Part shown: one piece after another, positions 16,427 to 24,626 of the stretch
Position numbering within the stretch: the stretch's first letter is position 1
How the letters are laid out: every line of letters begins with the position of its first letter
NCBI RefSeq assembly: GCF_030813715.1
Contig: NZ_JAUSUZ010000001.1
Coordinates: 8,786,501 to 8,850,500, forward strand
From: Catenuloplanes indicus
Lineage (GTDB): Bacteria; Actinomycetota; Actinomycetes; Mycobacteriales; Micromonosporaceae
Direction: 5' to 3'
Length of the DNA stretch: 64,000 nt
The notes under the pieces: generated by a model
Told to the model about the DNA's origin: nothing
Database searches by the model: none
Seen by the model: the letters and a program-made list of their open reading frames with translations, nothing else
Translations under genes and position numbers: made by a program

Positions 16427-18198
16427 AGCCCATCCGTAAGAAGATCGTCGCCGCCGTGACGTCGCTGGTCCTGGCCGGCGCGATGCTGACCGGCTGCTCG
16501 GCCACCACCGCCTCGCCGGCCGCGTCCGAGGAGACGGCCGTGGCCGCCGCGTACGTCGACGGCGCGCAGACCGCCGAGGCCGTGCTCGCGGCGAACACCG
16601 CGGTGCACACCGCGGACGCCGGGTACGACGCGTCCACCGCGGCCGGGATCACGCTCACCGGCTCGTCCGCGACCGTGGACGGCGACGGCGTCACCGTCGA
16701 CGGCGGCACGGTCACGATCACGGCGTCCGGGACGTACCGGATCAGCGGCACGCTCACCGACGGCCAGATCGTGGTGGCCGCGGACGGCGCCACGGTCACG
16801 CTCGTGCTGGACGGCGCCACGATCTCCAGCAGCAGCACGGCCGCGATCGCGGTCACCGCCGCCGAGCGCGTCGTGGTGGTCCTGGCCGACGGCACCACCA
16901 GCACGCTCTCCGACACCTCGGCGTACGCCGCCGACGCCGACGTCAACGCCGCCCTGTTCAGCGCCGCGGACCTGACCATCGCCGGTGCCGGTGCACTGGT
17001 CGTGCACGGCAACGGCAACGACGGCATCGCCGGCAAGGACGGCCTGCTGATCACCGCCGGCACGATCACGGTCGAGGCGGCGGACGACGGCATCCGCGGC
17101 AAGGACTACCTGGCGGTGACCGGCGGCGCGATCACGGTCACCGCCGGCGGCGACGGGCTCAAAGCGGACAACGACACCGCCGCCGACGCCGGCTACGTCC
17201 TGGTCAGCGGCGGCACGGTCACGGCCACCGCGGGCGGCGACGGCGTCGACGCGGTCACCGACGTGGTGCTCACCGGCGGCACGGTCACGGTCACGGCCGG
17301 CGGCGGGCACGGCGCCCAGGCGAGCGAGGACACCTCGACGAAGGGCGTCAAGTCCGGCGTGGTCACGGTCCTGGAGGGCGGCACGGTCGCGGCCGACGCC
17401 GCCGACGACGCGGTGCACAGCGACGGCTCCGTGCACCTGTCCGGCGCCACGGTGACGCTCGCGGCCGGCGACGACGCCGTACACGCGGAGAACGCCCTGG
17501 TCGTGGACGGCGGCGCGGTCGAGGTCAGCACGTCCGGCGAGGGCCTGGAGGCCGCGGACATCACGGTCGCGGCCGGCAGCGTGCACGTGGTCGCCGACGA
17601 CGACGGCCTGAACGCGTCCGGCGGCACGTCCACCGGCGGCGGCCGCGGCGGCGAGATGGCCGCGGGCGACTTCTCGGTCACGGTCACCGGCGGCACGCTG
17701 GTCATCGACGCGAACGGCGACGGCCTCGACTCCAACGGCACGGCCACGATCAGCGGCGGGACCGTCGTGGTCAACGGCCCGGCCGGCCAGGGCAACGGCG
17801 CGCTGGACGTCAACGGCACGCTCACCGTCACCGGCGGCGTGCTGGTCGCGGCCGGCAGCTCCGGCACGGCGGTGGCGCCGTCCGCCGACTCCGCGCAGGG
17901 CTGGGTCTCGGTCACGTTCGACTCCACGGTCGCGGCCGGGACGACGCTGCAGCTGACCGACGCGGACGGCACCGTGGTCGCCACCTTCACCACCTCGAAG
18001 GACCTGCAGAACCTGGTCTTCTCCTCCGAGCGGATCACCAGCGGCGAGGAGTACACGGTCTACCGCGGCGGGTCCGCCTCCGGTGGCAGCACCGGCGGCC
18101 TGGCCGGGGCCGGTGAGCTCGGCTCCGCGACCCAGGTCGCCACGGCCACCGCGGGCGAGGCGCCGGCCGGTGGCCACGGCCCGGGGCCGCGCGGATGA
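16423..18198 (+). CDS. Carbohydrate-binding beta-helix lipoprotein (Cthe_2159/DUF4353-like)
   Basis: 591 residues. A lipoprotein signal ends in the lipobox MLTGC (Cys25). From about residue 75 to 500 the chain is a low-complexity parallel beta-helix, with turns such as GGTVTVTAGGDGVDAVTDV and ADDAVHSDGSVHLSGATVTL repeated about every 20-25 residues and acidic D-G loops that could bind calcium. Clostridial Cthe_2159, the type member, binds cellulose and acidic sugars. Overlaps neighbours by ATGA at both ends. Likely anchored outside the cell, holding or shaping the operon's polymer. Confidence 0.85.
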   Translation: MKPIRKKIVAAVTSLVLAGAMLTGCSATTASPAASEETAVAAAYVDGAQTAEAVLAANTAVHTADAGYDASTAAGITLTGSSATVDGDGVTVDGGTVTITASGTYRISGTLTDGQIVVAADGATVTLVLDGATISSSSTAAIAVTAAERVVVVLADGTTSTLSDTSAYAADADVNAALFSAADLTIAGAGALVVHGNGNDGIAGKDGLLITAGTITVEAADDGIRGKDYLAVTGGAITVTAGGDGLKADNDTAADAGYVLVSGGTVTATAGGDGVDAVTDVVLTGGTVTVTAGGGHGAQASEDTSTKGVKSGVVTVLEGGTVAADAADDAVHSDGSVHLSGATVTLAAGDDAVHAENALVVDGGAVEVSTSGEGLEAADITVAAGSVHVVADDDGLNASGGTSTGGGRGGEMAAGDFSVTVTGGTLVIDANGDGLDSNGTATISGGTVVVNGPAGQGNGALDVNGTLTVTGGVLVAAGSSGTAVAPSADSAQGWVSVTFDSTVAAGTTLQLTDADGTVVATFTTSKDLQNLVFSSERITSGEEYTVYRGGSASGGSTGGLAGAGELGSATQVATATAGEAPAGGHGPGPRG

Positions 18199-19100
18199 GC
18201 CGGCGACTCTCCCGCCGTGCGGTGCTGGCCGGCGGCCTCGGCGCGTTCGTCGCGGCCGCCGGTGGCACCAGCGCCTGGGCGCTCGACCGCTACGTCTTCG
18301 ACCACGTGCAGGTGGCGAACGCCTCCGCGCTGACCGACCTGGCCGACGTCGCCGGAACCGGCACCGCGACCGCGAGCGGCTACACCAGCGACACCGCGAC
18401 GGTCACGATCGAATCGGTGGACACCGGCACGGTGCGGTACTTCGTCGCGGACGTCACGGTCAGCGACGCCACCATCGTCCGGGCCGCGTTCGCGAACGAC
18501 CAGTTCGGCGAGAACATCATCGCGAACCCGTCCGAGATCGCCGCCGGCGCCGGCGCGGTGCTGGCGATCAACGGTGACTACTACGGGTTCCGGGACACCG
18601 GGATCGTGATCCGCAACGGCGTCGCGTTCCGGGACCGGGGCGCCCGGCAGGGACTCGCGATCCACACCGACGGCAGCGCCCGGCTGTACGACGAGACCGC
18701 CACGAACGCGGACGCGCTGCTGGCCGACGGGGTCTGGCACACGCTGTCGTTCGGGCCCGGCCTGGTGGAGAACGGCGCGGTGCTGGACGGCATCGACGCC
18801 GTGGAGATCGACACCAACGTCGGCAACCACTCCGTGCAGGGCAACCAGCCGCGCACCGGCATCGGGCTGGTCGACGCGAACCACTGGCTGTTCGTGGTCG
18901 TCGACGGCCGCAGCGACTCCAGCGCCGGGCTCACCATGAGCGGCTTCGCCCAGGTCTTCGCGGACCGGGGCGCGACCGTGGCGTACAACCTGGACGGCGG
19001 TGGCTCCTCCACGATGATCTTCAACGGTGACCTGGTCAACGACCCGCTCGGCCGTGGCCAGGAACGCGGCACCAGCGACATCCTCTACGTGGCCGGCTGA
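18195..19100 (+). CDS. Phosphodiester glycosidase family protein (NAGPA/DUF2233), exported
   Basis: 301 residues. The N-terminus has a twin-arginine-like signal (MSRRLSRRAVLAGGLGAFVAAAGG). The NAGPA domain follows with hallmark motifs AINGDYYGF, the QPRTGIGL segment and NLDGGGSSTM near the C-terminus. The human relative removes GlcNAc from GlcNAc-1-phospho-6-mannose; bacterial members cleave sugar phosphodiesters. In this operon it could trim or release a phosphodiester-linked glycan. Translation is coupled to the lipoprotein gene. Confidence 0.88.
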   Translation: MSRRLSRRAVLAGGLGAFVAAAGGTSAWALDRYVFDHVQVANASALTDLADVAGTGTATASGYTSDTATVTIESVDTGTVRYFVADVTVSDATIVRAAFANDQFGENIIANPSEIAAGAGAVLAINGDYYGFRDTGIVIRNGVAFRDRGARQGLAIHTDGSARLYDETATNADALLADGVWHTLSFGPGLVENGAVLDGIDAVEIDTNVGNHSVQGNQPRTGIGLVDANHWLFVVVDGRSDSSAGLTMSGFAQVFADRGATVAYNLDGGGSSTMIFNGDLVNDPLGRGQERGTSDILYVAG

Positions 19101-20179
19101 TGGACGCGGTCATCCTGATCCCGGCGTACCAGCCGGACGGGCGGCTCACCGACCTCCTCGTCCGGCTGGCCGGCCACGACGTCGTGGTGGTCGACGACGG
19201 CAGTGGCCCCCGGTACGCCGACGTCTTCGCCCGGGCCCGCGCGCTCGGCGCCGAGGTGGTCACGCACGACCGCAACCGTGGCAAGGGCGCGGCGCTCAAG
19301 ACCGGGTTCGCGCACGTGCGGGCGTACCGTGCGGGTCGTGACGTGGTCTGCGCGGACAGCGACGGCCAGCACCGCCCCGGCGACATCGAGGCCGTCGCCG
19401 CCCGGCTGGCGGCCGGCGATGCCGATCTGGTGCTCGGCGCCCGCCGGTTCACCGGCCCGGTCCCGGCCCGCAGCCGGTTCGGCAACGGATGCACCCGTAC
19501 GGTGTTCCGGCTCGCCACCGGCCGCGACCTCGCGGACACCCAGACCGGCCTGCGCGGCTACCCGGCCCGGCACCTGCCGCGGCTGGGCACGGTCCCGGGC
19601 GCGCGATTCGAGTACGAGCAGCGCCTGCTGCTGCGCGCGGTCCGCGACCGGTGGACGATCGCGGAGGTCCCGATCGCCACCGTCTACCTGGCCGGCAACG
19701 CGTCCTCGCACTTCCGGCCGCTGCGCGACTCCGCCCGGGTGTACGGGCCGCTGCTCGCCTACGGCACGTCGTCGCTGCTGGCGTTCGCGGTCGACACCGC
19801 GCTGTTCCTGGCCCTGGCCGCGGTCACCGGCGGGGTCGCCGGACCGGCCGTGCTCGCCCGCCTGGTCAGCGCCACGCTCAACTTCACGGTCAACCGGCGG
19901 TACGTCTTCGGCCGCGCCGCGCCACTGACCCGGGCCGCCCGGGACTACGCGCTGCTCGCCGCCGTGATCCTGGCCGCGAACGTGGTGCTGCTGACCGTGT
20001 TCACCGCGGCGACCGGATCCGCGCCGGCCGCCAAGCTCCTCGCCGAGGGCGTGCTGCTGGCCGCGAGCTTCCTGGTGCAGCGGCACGTGGTCTTCGCCGA
20101 TCGCCGCCCGCCGGCCCCGGTCCCGGCGCCCGGCGTCACACCAGCCCGCCCGATGGCCGGAGCGGGCCAACCGCACTGA
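19100..20179 (+). CDS. Fused family-2 glycosyltransferase and GtrA-like membrane protein
   Basis: 359 residues. Residues 1-210 are a GT-A glycosyltransferase of the dolichol-phosphate-mannose synthase type (VVVVDDGSG, CADSDGQHRPGDIE with the metal-binding D-x-D, TGLRGYPARHLPRL). Residues 215-335 are a GtrA domain with four membrane helices (LLAYGTSSLLAFAVDTALFLAL, then LNFTVNRRYVFGR). Such fusions put a sugar on undecaprenyl phosphate and help move it across the membrane. It starts on the last base of the preceding stop codon and closes the operon. Confidence 0.92.
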   Translation: MDAVILIPAYQPDGRLTDLLVRLAGHDVVVVDDGSGPRYADVFARARALGAEVVTHDRNRGKGAALKTGFAHVRAYRAGRDVVCADSDGQHRPGDIEAVAARLAAGDADLVLGARRFTGPVPARSRFGNGCTRTVFRLATGRDLADTQTGLRGYPARHLPRLGTVPGARFEYEQRLLLRAVRDRWTIAEVPIATVYLAGNASSHFRPLRDSARVYGPLLAYGTSSLLAFAVDTALFLALAAVTGGVAGPAVLARLVSATLNFTVNRRYVFGRAAPLTRAARDYALLAAVILAANVVLLTVFTAATGSAPAAKLLAEGVLLAASFLVQRHVVFADRRPPAPVPAPGVTPARPMAGAGQPH

Positions 20180-20206
20180 ACCACTGCCCGGCGGGGAGCG
20201 TGGCCG

Positions 20207-20463
20207 GTGCCGCACCCGGCTCGTCCCACCGTGACGGTGCGTGACGTTGTGGCGGCCGCTCGGCGACCTGCTCGCCCACGAGCGGCGCGCCGGCCGGGTC
20301 GTGCTGTCCGGCGGCATCGCATGACGCGGCCGCGGCCGGCGCGCTCGCCGCCTGCCGCGACGCCGGCGTGCCGGTCCCGGCGCGGCTGTCCGTCACCGGC
20401 TTCGACGACGTCGCGCTCGCCGCACCGGCGACGACGTCTTCCTCGCTCGTCACAATTTCTGCG
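20207..20463 (+). pseudogene. Relic of a LacI-family regulator gene
   Basis: Two recognisable pieces remain. From 20207 the frame reads PTVTVRDVVAAA, the start of a LacI helix-turn-helix. From about 20318 another frame reads HDAAAAGALAACRDAGVPVP then ARLSVTGFDDVALAAP, the family's conserved C-terminal signature. Between them is a stretch with stops where about 200 codons are missing, and the 3' end stops at LVTI where the convergent hydrolase gene begins. The relic sits 2.3 kb from a promoter carrying LacI-type operators. Confidence 0.72.
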
Positions 20464-21559
20464 CGAACACGCGGATGTCGTCCGCGAGAAGATCCGGTTG
20501 CTCCCGGGCCGCGAAGTGGCCTCCCCGGGGCATCCGGTTGTAGTGGACGACGTGATAGTTGCGGGCGGGCCAGCTGCGCGGCGGTTGGACCAGGTCGGCC
20601 GGGAACACCGCGACTCCGGTCGGCACCGTCACCCGGACCGGTCCGGGTGGGTAGACCCGGTGCTCCCAGTAGGGACGGAAGGACGCGGCGATCGCACCGG
20701 TGAACCAGTAGAGGCTCACCTGAGTGAGGATGAGGTCGTCGTCGAGGCCGGCCGCGCCATCGGCGTGATCGGTCCAGGCGTGGTACTTCTCCAGCAGCCA
20801 GCCGAGCAGCCCGACCGGCGAGTCGTTGAGCGCGTAGGCGGCGCTGAGCGGGCGGGTGCGCTGCAGGTGTTCGTAGCCGCCTTCCTCGGCCCACCAGCGT
20901 TCGCCCTGGCCGAGGTAGGCCCGTTCGCCGTCGGTGAGGTCGGCGGCGTCCTCGGGGTCGGCGACGGCGAGCAGGTGGATGCCGGCGACCGACTCCGGGT
21001 GTGCCTGAGCCAGGCGGGTGCTGATGCCGGCGCCGAGGTCGCCGCCGTGTGCCAGGTAGCGCGGGAATCCGAGCTGCGTCATCAGCCGGTGCCACAGTTC
21101 GTGCGTCGGAACGCCGGGCATCCGGCTCTGTTCGGGCGTGAACGGGAATCCGGGCAGCGCCGGCACGATCGCGGTGAACGACGGCGCGCCGGCGCGGCCG
21201 TACCGGGAGGGGGAGGAGAGGCGGCGGGCGAGTTCGACCTCCTCGAGGACCGTGCTCGGCCAGCCGTGTGTGAGCACGATCGGCACGGCATCCGCGGTCT
21301 CGCCGTCGAACCGCAGGTAGTGCACGGCGGTCCCGTCCAGGTCCGCGTGATGCGACGGGAGCGCGTTGATCGCCGCCTGCTGCGCGTACCAGTCGAAACC
21401 GTCGGCCCAGTACGCGGACAGCCGGCGCAACCGGCCCGGCTCGGTACCGGCCTCCCAGCCGTCCACCGGCCAGGGGCGCGGCCACCGGGCCGCCCGGATC
21501 CGGTGTCGTAGGTCCTCCAGCTCCGACACCGGAACCTCGATCAGCGGGACCTGCGACAT
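20450..21559 (-). CDS. Epoxide hydrolase (EHN-domain alpha/beta-hydrolase)
   Basis: 369 residues. An N-terminal EHN domain (IEVPVSELEDLRHRIRAARWP, DWYAQQAAINALPSHHADLDG) precedes the hydrolase fold with oxyanion motif HGWPST, nucleophile Asp in AHGGDLGAG and the C-terminal catalytic His in PRGGHFAA. This matches microsomal/juvenile-hormone-type epoxide hydrolases, which convert epoxides to diols. GGAGGGG precedes the ATG at 21559. It is monocistronic and its 3' end runs into the lacI relic. Confidence 0.9.
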   Translation of the reverse strand: MSQVPLIEVPVSELEDLRHRIRAARWPRPWPVDGWEAGTEPGRLRRLSAYWADGFDWYAQQAAINALPSHHADLDGTAVHYLRFDGETADAVPIVLTHGWPSTVLEEVELARRLSSPSRYGRAGAPSFTAIVPALPGFPFTPEQSRMPGVPTHELWHRLMTQLGFPRYLAHGGDLGAGISTRLAQAHPESVAGIHLLAVADPEDAADLTDGERAYLGQGERWWAEEGGYEHLQRTRPLSAAYALNDSPVGLLGWLLEKYHAWTDHADGAAGLDDDLILTQVSLYWFTGAIAASFRPYWEHRVYPPGPVRVTVPTGVAVFPADLVQPPRSWPARNYHVVHYNRMPRGGHFAAREQPDLLADDIRVFAQKL

Positions 21560-21804
21560 GGACGTTCCCCTCCACAACGAGACAAGATCCTCAACCTCGC
21601 CCGAAAATTCTGACGGCACGCTACCCCGGCGGCAACGCCCGCAAACGACGGCGGACGGCGCCCCCGGACGCCCCCGGATCCGCCGCCTGACCCGGGACCG
21701 CGGCGACATCGCGGCCGGTTGGTGTGCCGCACCGCCCGCATCCCCGCGCCGGGCTGATGTGGCGTGACGAGCCGCTTCGCCACACGGTCGCGTTGCCGCC
21801 CGAG

Positions 21805-22150
21805 GCCGGCGCGCCGGCTCGCGTCGCCGCGCCGGCTCGCGTCGCCGCGCCGGCTCGCGTCGCCGCGCCGGCTCGCGTCGCCGTGCCGGCTCGCGTCGCC
21901 GTGCCGGCTCGCGTTGCCGTGCCGTGCTGCGTCACGGTGCCGTGCTGGGTTGCGTTGCCGCGCCGGGTCGCGTTGCCGCGCCCGCTCGCGTTGTCGTGCT
22001 TGGTCGCGTTGTCGTGCCGGGCTGATTGCCGTGCTGCCGTGCCGCGCCGGGCTGGTTGCCGCGCCGGGCTGGTTGCCGCGCCGGCTCGCGTTGTCGTGCT
22101 GGGTCGCGGTGCCGCGCCGGATCGCATTGCCGCGTCGGCCGGTCGCGTCC
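21805..22150. repeat. Minisatellite with an 18-bp unit
   Basis: About 19 tandem units. The left part is nearly perfect (unit GCCGGCTCGCGTCGCCGC, at least five copies from about 21812). The right part degenerates to units like GGTTGCCGCGCCGGGCTG. Because the period is a multiple of three, open frames run through it on both strands and encode Ala-Pro-Ala-Arg-Val or Gly-Asp-Ala-Ser-Arg repeats, but none has a start signal or domain. Its core GGTTGCCGCG also occurs, inverted, in the array at 34975-35323. Confidence 0.85.
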
Positions 22151-22490
22151 GTGGTGTGCTGCCACGCCAGCCGCCCGACGATCCCGGAGTGCCGCGGGTG
22201 GGCGGTGTGACCGGTGGCGTCCGGCGGATCTCTCGCGGAGTGGTGCGGCCGTGTTCGATGCCGTTTTGCGGCCGTGGTGGCGGTGGCGCGGGCGGTGGCC
22301 GGCATGACAGGCTCGGGCGGGAGACGCAATCGGTGATCTGGGCGTGACGGAGCTTGGCGCACCAGTACGTGCGAGCACACTGCGGAACACGTTTCCAGCC
22401 GACGCGGACCGGAGGGCACCCCGGCCCGCGTCCGGCGGGCGAAGGAGGCACCCCGATGCTAGCGGCGTCCGTCGGAGAAGTGCGTCGCGG

Positions 22491-22504
22491 GCAAGCGCTT
22501 TCTC
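22491..22504. promoter_or_regulatory. Weaker LacI-type operator GCAAGCGCTTTCTC
   Basis: Shares the AAGCGCTTT core with the perfect site at 22653-22666, 160 bases downstream. Two spaced sites of this kind allow DNA looping by LacI-family tetramers. The arms are only partly symmetrical. Confidence 0.45.
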
Positions 22505-22620
22505 GCTGTTCGGGGCGCCTGGCGTACCCGTTGAATGGTTTAAAGGAACGCATCGATCGCCAGCGGCCCTAGCGCGGCAGCGCCGCGCTGAAACGATCCA
22601 TTGTCATCGGCCCGAAACAC

Positions 22621-22650
22621 TTGACGCGCGTCACAGCATCGATGCAGACT
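22621..22650 (+). promoter_or_regulatory. Promoter of the sugar catabolism operon
   Basis: TTGACG (22621-22626) and CAGACT (22645-22650) are separated by 18 bases, a reasonable housekeeping-sigma promoter. The operator at 22653-22666 begins 2 bases after the -10 and would cover the transcription start. Confidence 0.6.
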
Positions 22651-22652
22651 GC

Positions 22653-22666
22653 GGAAAGCGCTTTCC
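22653..22666. promoter_or_regulatory. Perfect palindrome GGAAAGCGCTTTCC, LacI-type operator
   Basis: A 14-base perfect palindrome with the central CG-containing core typical of LacI/GalR-family operators. Position over the start of transcription implies repression of the operon at 22769-29994. No intact LacI-family gene adjoins this operon; the nearest is the relic at 20207-20463. Confidence 0.72.
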
Positions 22667-22768
22667 CCCCTTCGATGCTTTCGACCCGAAACATCCCCCT
22701 TGCCGGAGGCACCCCGGTTCGCGGAGGATCGCGCGCCACGAGTGACTGCTCATGTGAAGGAGGGTCGT

Positions 22769-23698
22769 GTGAGTGCTCTCGGCGAGCTCCAACGGCTCGG
22801 CACCTCCAAGGGCGGCCCGCCTCCGCGAAAGCGGGACAACAAGGCCGCCTTCCTGTTCCTGCTGCCGTGGTTCGCGGGTCTCCTGCTGATCACGGCCGGG
22901 CCGATCGTGGCCTCGCTGGGGCTCAGCTTCACCGACTACAACCTGATCCAGCCGCCGGAGTTCAACGGCGTCGAGAACATCAGCCGCATGTTCGGCGACG
23001 AGCGTCTGCACCGGTCGCTCGGCGTCACGTTCATCTACGTGTTCGTCTCGGTGCCGCTCCAGCTGCTGGCCGCGCTCGGGCTGGCGATCCTGCTCGATCG
23101 CGGGCTGCGCGGCCTGCCGTTCTACCGTTCCGCGTTCTACCTGCCGTCGCTGCTCGGCTCCAGCGTCGCGATCGCGGTGCTGTGGAAGCAGATCTTCGGT
23201 GCGGAGGGACTGCTCAACCAGGTGCTCGGCGTCTTCGGCATCACCGGCCGGGGGTGGATCTCCGACCCGGACACCGCGCTGTCGACGCTGATCGTCCTGA
23301 ACGTCTGGACGTTCGGCGCGCCGATGGTGATCTTCCTGGCCGGGCTGCGGCAGATCCCGGTGATGTATTACGAGGCCGCGTCCGTGGACGGCGCGAGCAG
23401 GTGGACGCAGTTCAAGAAGATCACCGTGCCGCTGCTGTCGCCGATCATCTTCTTCAACCTGGTGCTGCAGATCATCCACGCGTTCCAGTCGTTCACCCAG
23501 GCGTTCGTCGTCTCGGGCGGCACCGGCGGACCGTCGGACTCGACGCTGTTCTACACGCTCTTCCTCTACGAGCGCGGCTTCGCCAGATTCGACATGGGGT
23601 ACGCCTCGGCGCTCGCCTGGCTGCTCCTGATCATCATCGCCGGGTTCACCGCGATCAACTTCTGGGCCGCCAAGCGATGGGTGTTCTACGATGACTGA
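22769..23698 (+). CDS. Carbohydrate ABC transporter permease (MalF-like)
   Basis: 309 residues with six predicted membrane helices. The cytoplasmic N-terminus is polar (RLGTSKGGPPPRKRDNKAAF). The EAA loop reads YYEAASVDGASRWTQFKKITVPLLSP. The GTG at 22769 is preceded by GAAGGAGGG. It overlaps the next permease by 8 bases. It forms the import channel with that protein and the lipoprotein encoded third; the ATPase must come from elsewhere. Confidence 0.94.
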   Translation: MSALGELQRLGTSKGGPPPRKRDNKAAFLFLLPWFAGLLLITAGPIVASLGLSFTDYNLIQPPEFNGVENISRMFGDERLHRSLGVTFIYVFVSVPLQLLAALGLAILLDRGLRGLPFYRSAFYLPSLLGSSVAIAVLWKQIFGAEGLLNQVLGVFGITGRGWISDPDTALSTLIVLNVWTFGAPMVIFLAGLRQIPVMYYEAASVDGASRWTQFKKITVPLLSPIIFFNLVLQIIHAFQSFTQAFVVSGGTGGPSDSTLFYTLFLYERGFARFDMGYASALAWLLLIIIAGFTAINFWAAKRWVFYDD

Positions 23699-24590
23699 CC
23701 TCAAGGAGCGCCCGGTCCCGGTCGCCACGCACGACGACCCGCCGCCGCCGAGGTTCGTGCTGCCGGGCTGGGTCAAGTCCACGCTCAAGCACGCCGCGCT
23801 GATCGCGTTCGCGATCGTGATGCTCTATCCGGTCATCTGGATGGTGGTCAGCTCGCTGCGGCCGAACAACGAGATCTTCCGCTCGCCGGGCCTGGTGCTG
23901 GACAGCTTCGAGGTCTCCAACTACAGCGACGGGTGGAACGCGCTCGCCTCGCCGTTCGGCCACTACATGCTGAACTCGGCGCTCGTGGTGCTCGGCTGCA
24001 TCATCGGCAACCTGGTCTCCTGCTCGATGGCGGCGTACGCGTTCGCCCGGCTGGAGTTCACCGGGAAGACGTGGTGGTTCGCCATCATGCTGATGACGAT
24101 CATGCTGCCGATCCACGTGCTGATCGTCCCGCAGTACATCATCTTCTCGAACCTCGGCTGGGTGAACACGTTCCTGCCGCTGATCGTGCCGAAGCTGCTG
24201 GCCACGGACGCGTTCTTCGTGTTCCTGATGGTCCAGTTCATCCGCGGCCTGCCGCGCGAGCTGGACGAGGCCGCCCGCATCGACGGCGCCGGCCACCCGC
24301 GCATCTTCCTCCGGGTGATCCTGCCGCTGATGCTGCCGGCGCTGGCCACCACCACGATCTTCACGTTCATCTGGACCTGGAACGACTTCTTCTCGCAGCT
24401 GATCTACCTGACCGACCCGGAGATGTACACGGTGCCGGTCGCGCTGCGCTCGTTCGTGGACGCCACGGTCGCCACGTCGTGGGGCTCCATGTTCGCGATG
24501 AGCGTGGTCTCCCTCCTGCCGGTGTTCCTCGCCTTCCTGATCGGCCAGCGATACCTGATCAAGGGCATCGCCACCACCGGTATCAAGTGA
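23691..24590 (+). CDS. Carbohydrate ABC transporter permease (MalG-like)
   Basis: 299 residues with six membrane helices and EAA loop LDEAARIDGAGHPRIFLRVILPLMLP. The ending GQRYLIKGIATTGIK is typical of MalG-type subunits. The ATG at 23691 lies inside the end of the preceding permease gene, so translation is coupled. Partner of the MalF-like subunit in the same sugar importer. Confidence 0.94.
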   Translation: MTDLKERPVPVATHDDPPPPRFVLPGWVKSTLKHAALIAFAIVMLYPVIWMVVSSLRPNNEIFRSPGLVLDSFEVSNYSDGWNALASPFGHYMLNSALVVLGCIIGNLVSCSMAAYAFARLEFTGKTWWFAIMLMTIMLPIHVLIVPQYIIFSNLGWVNTFLPLIVPKLLATDAFFVFLMVQFIRGLPRELDEAARIDGAGHPRIFLRVILPLMLPALATTTIFTFIWTWNDFFSQLIYLTDPEMYTVPVALRSFVDATVATSWGSMFAMSVVSLLPVFLAFLIGQRYLIKGIATTGIK

Positions 24591-24626
24591 TCCCTCGGAA
24601 CGACACACATCGAAAGGGCACATTCG

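Larger units (their letters stand above)
21560..22768. other. 1.2-kb intergenic region without a supported gene
   Basis: Contents from left to right: the epoxide hydrolase promoter side (21560-21800, nothing recognised), the 18-bp minisatellite (21805-22150), about 300 bases with no recognisable element, a LacI-like half-palindrome at 22491-22504, a promoter and operator at 22621-22666, and a 5' leader of about 110 bases to the first permease. Open frames here are products of the repeat or of GC bias. Confidence 0.7.

Noticed and set aside
21724-22347. Long open frame encoding Ala-Pro-Ala-Arg-Val repeats
   Set aside because: It is the 18-bp minisatellite read as codons. Equally long frames exist on the other strand, there is no ribosome-binding site or signal, and the repeat degenerates without respecting codon position.
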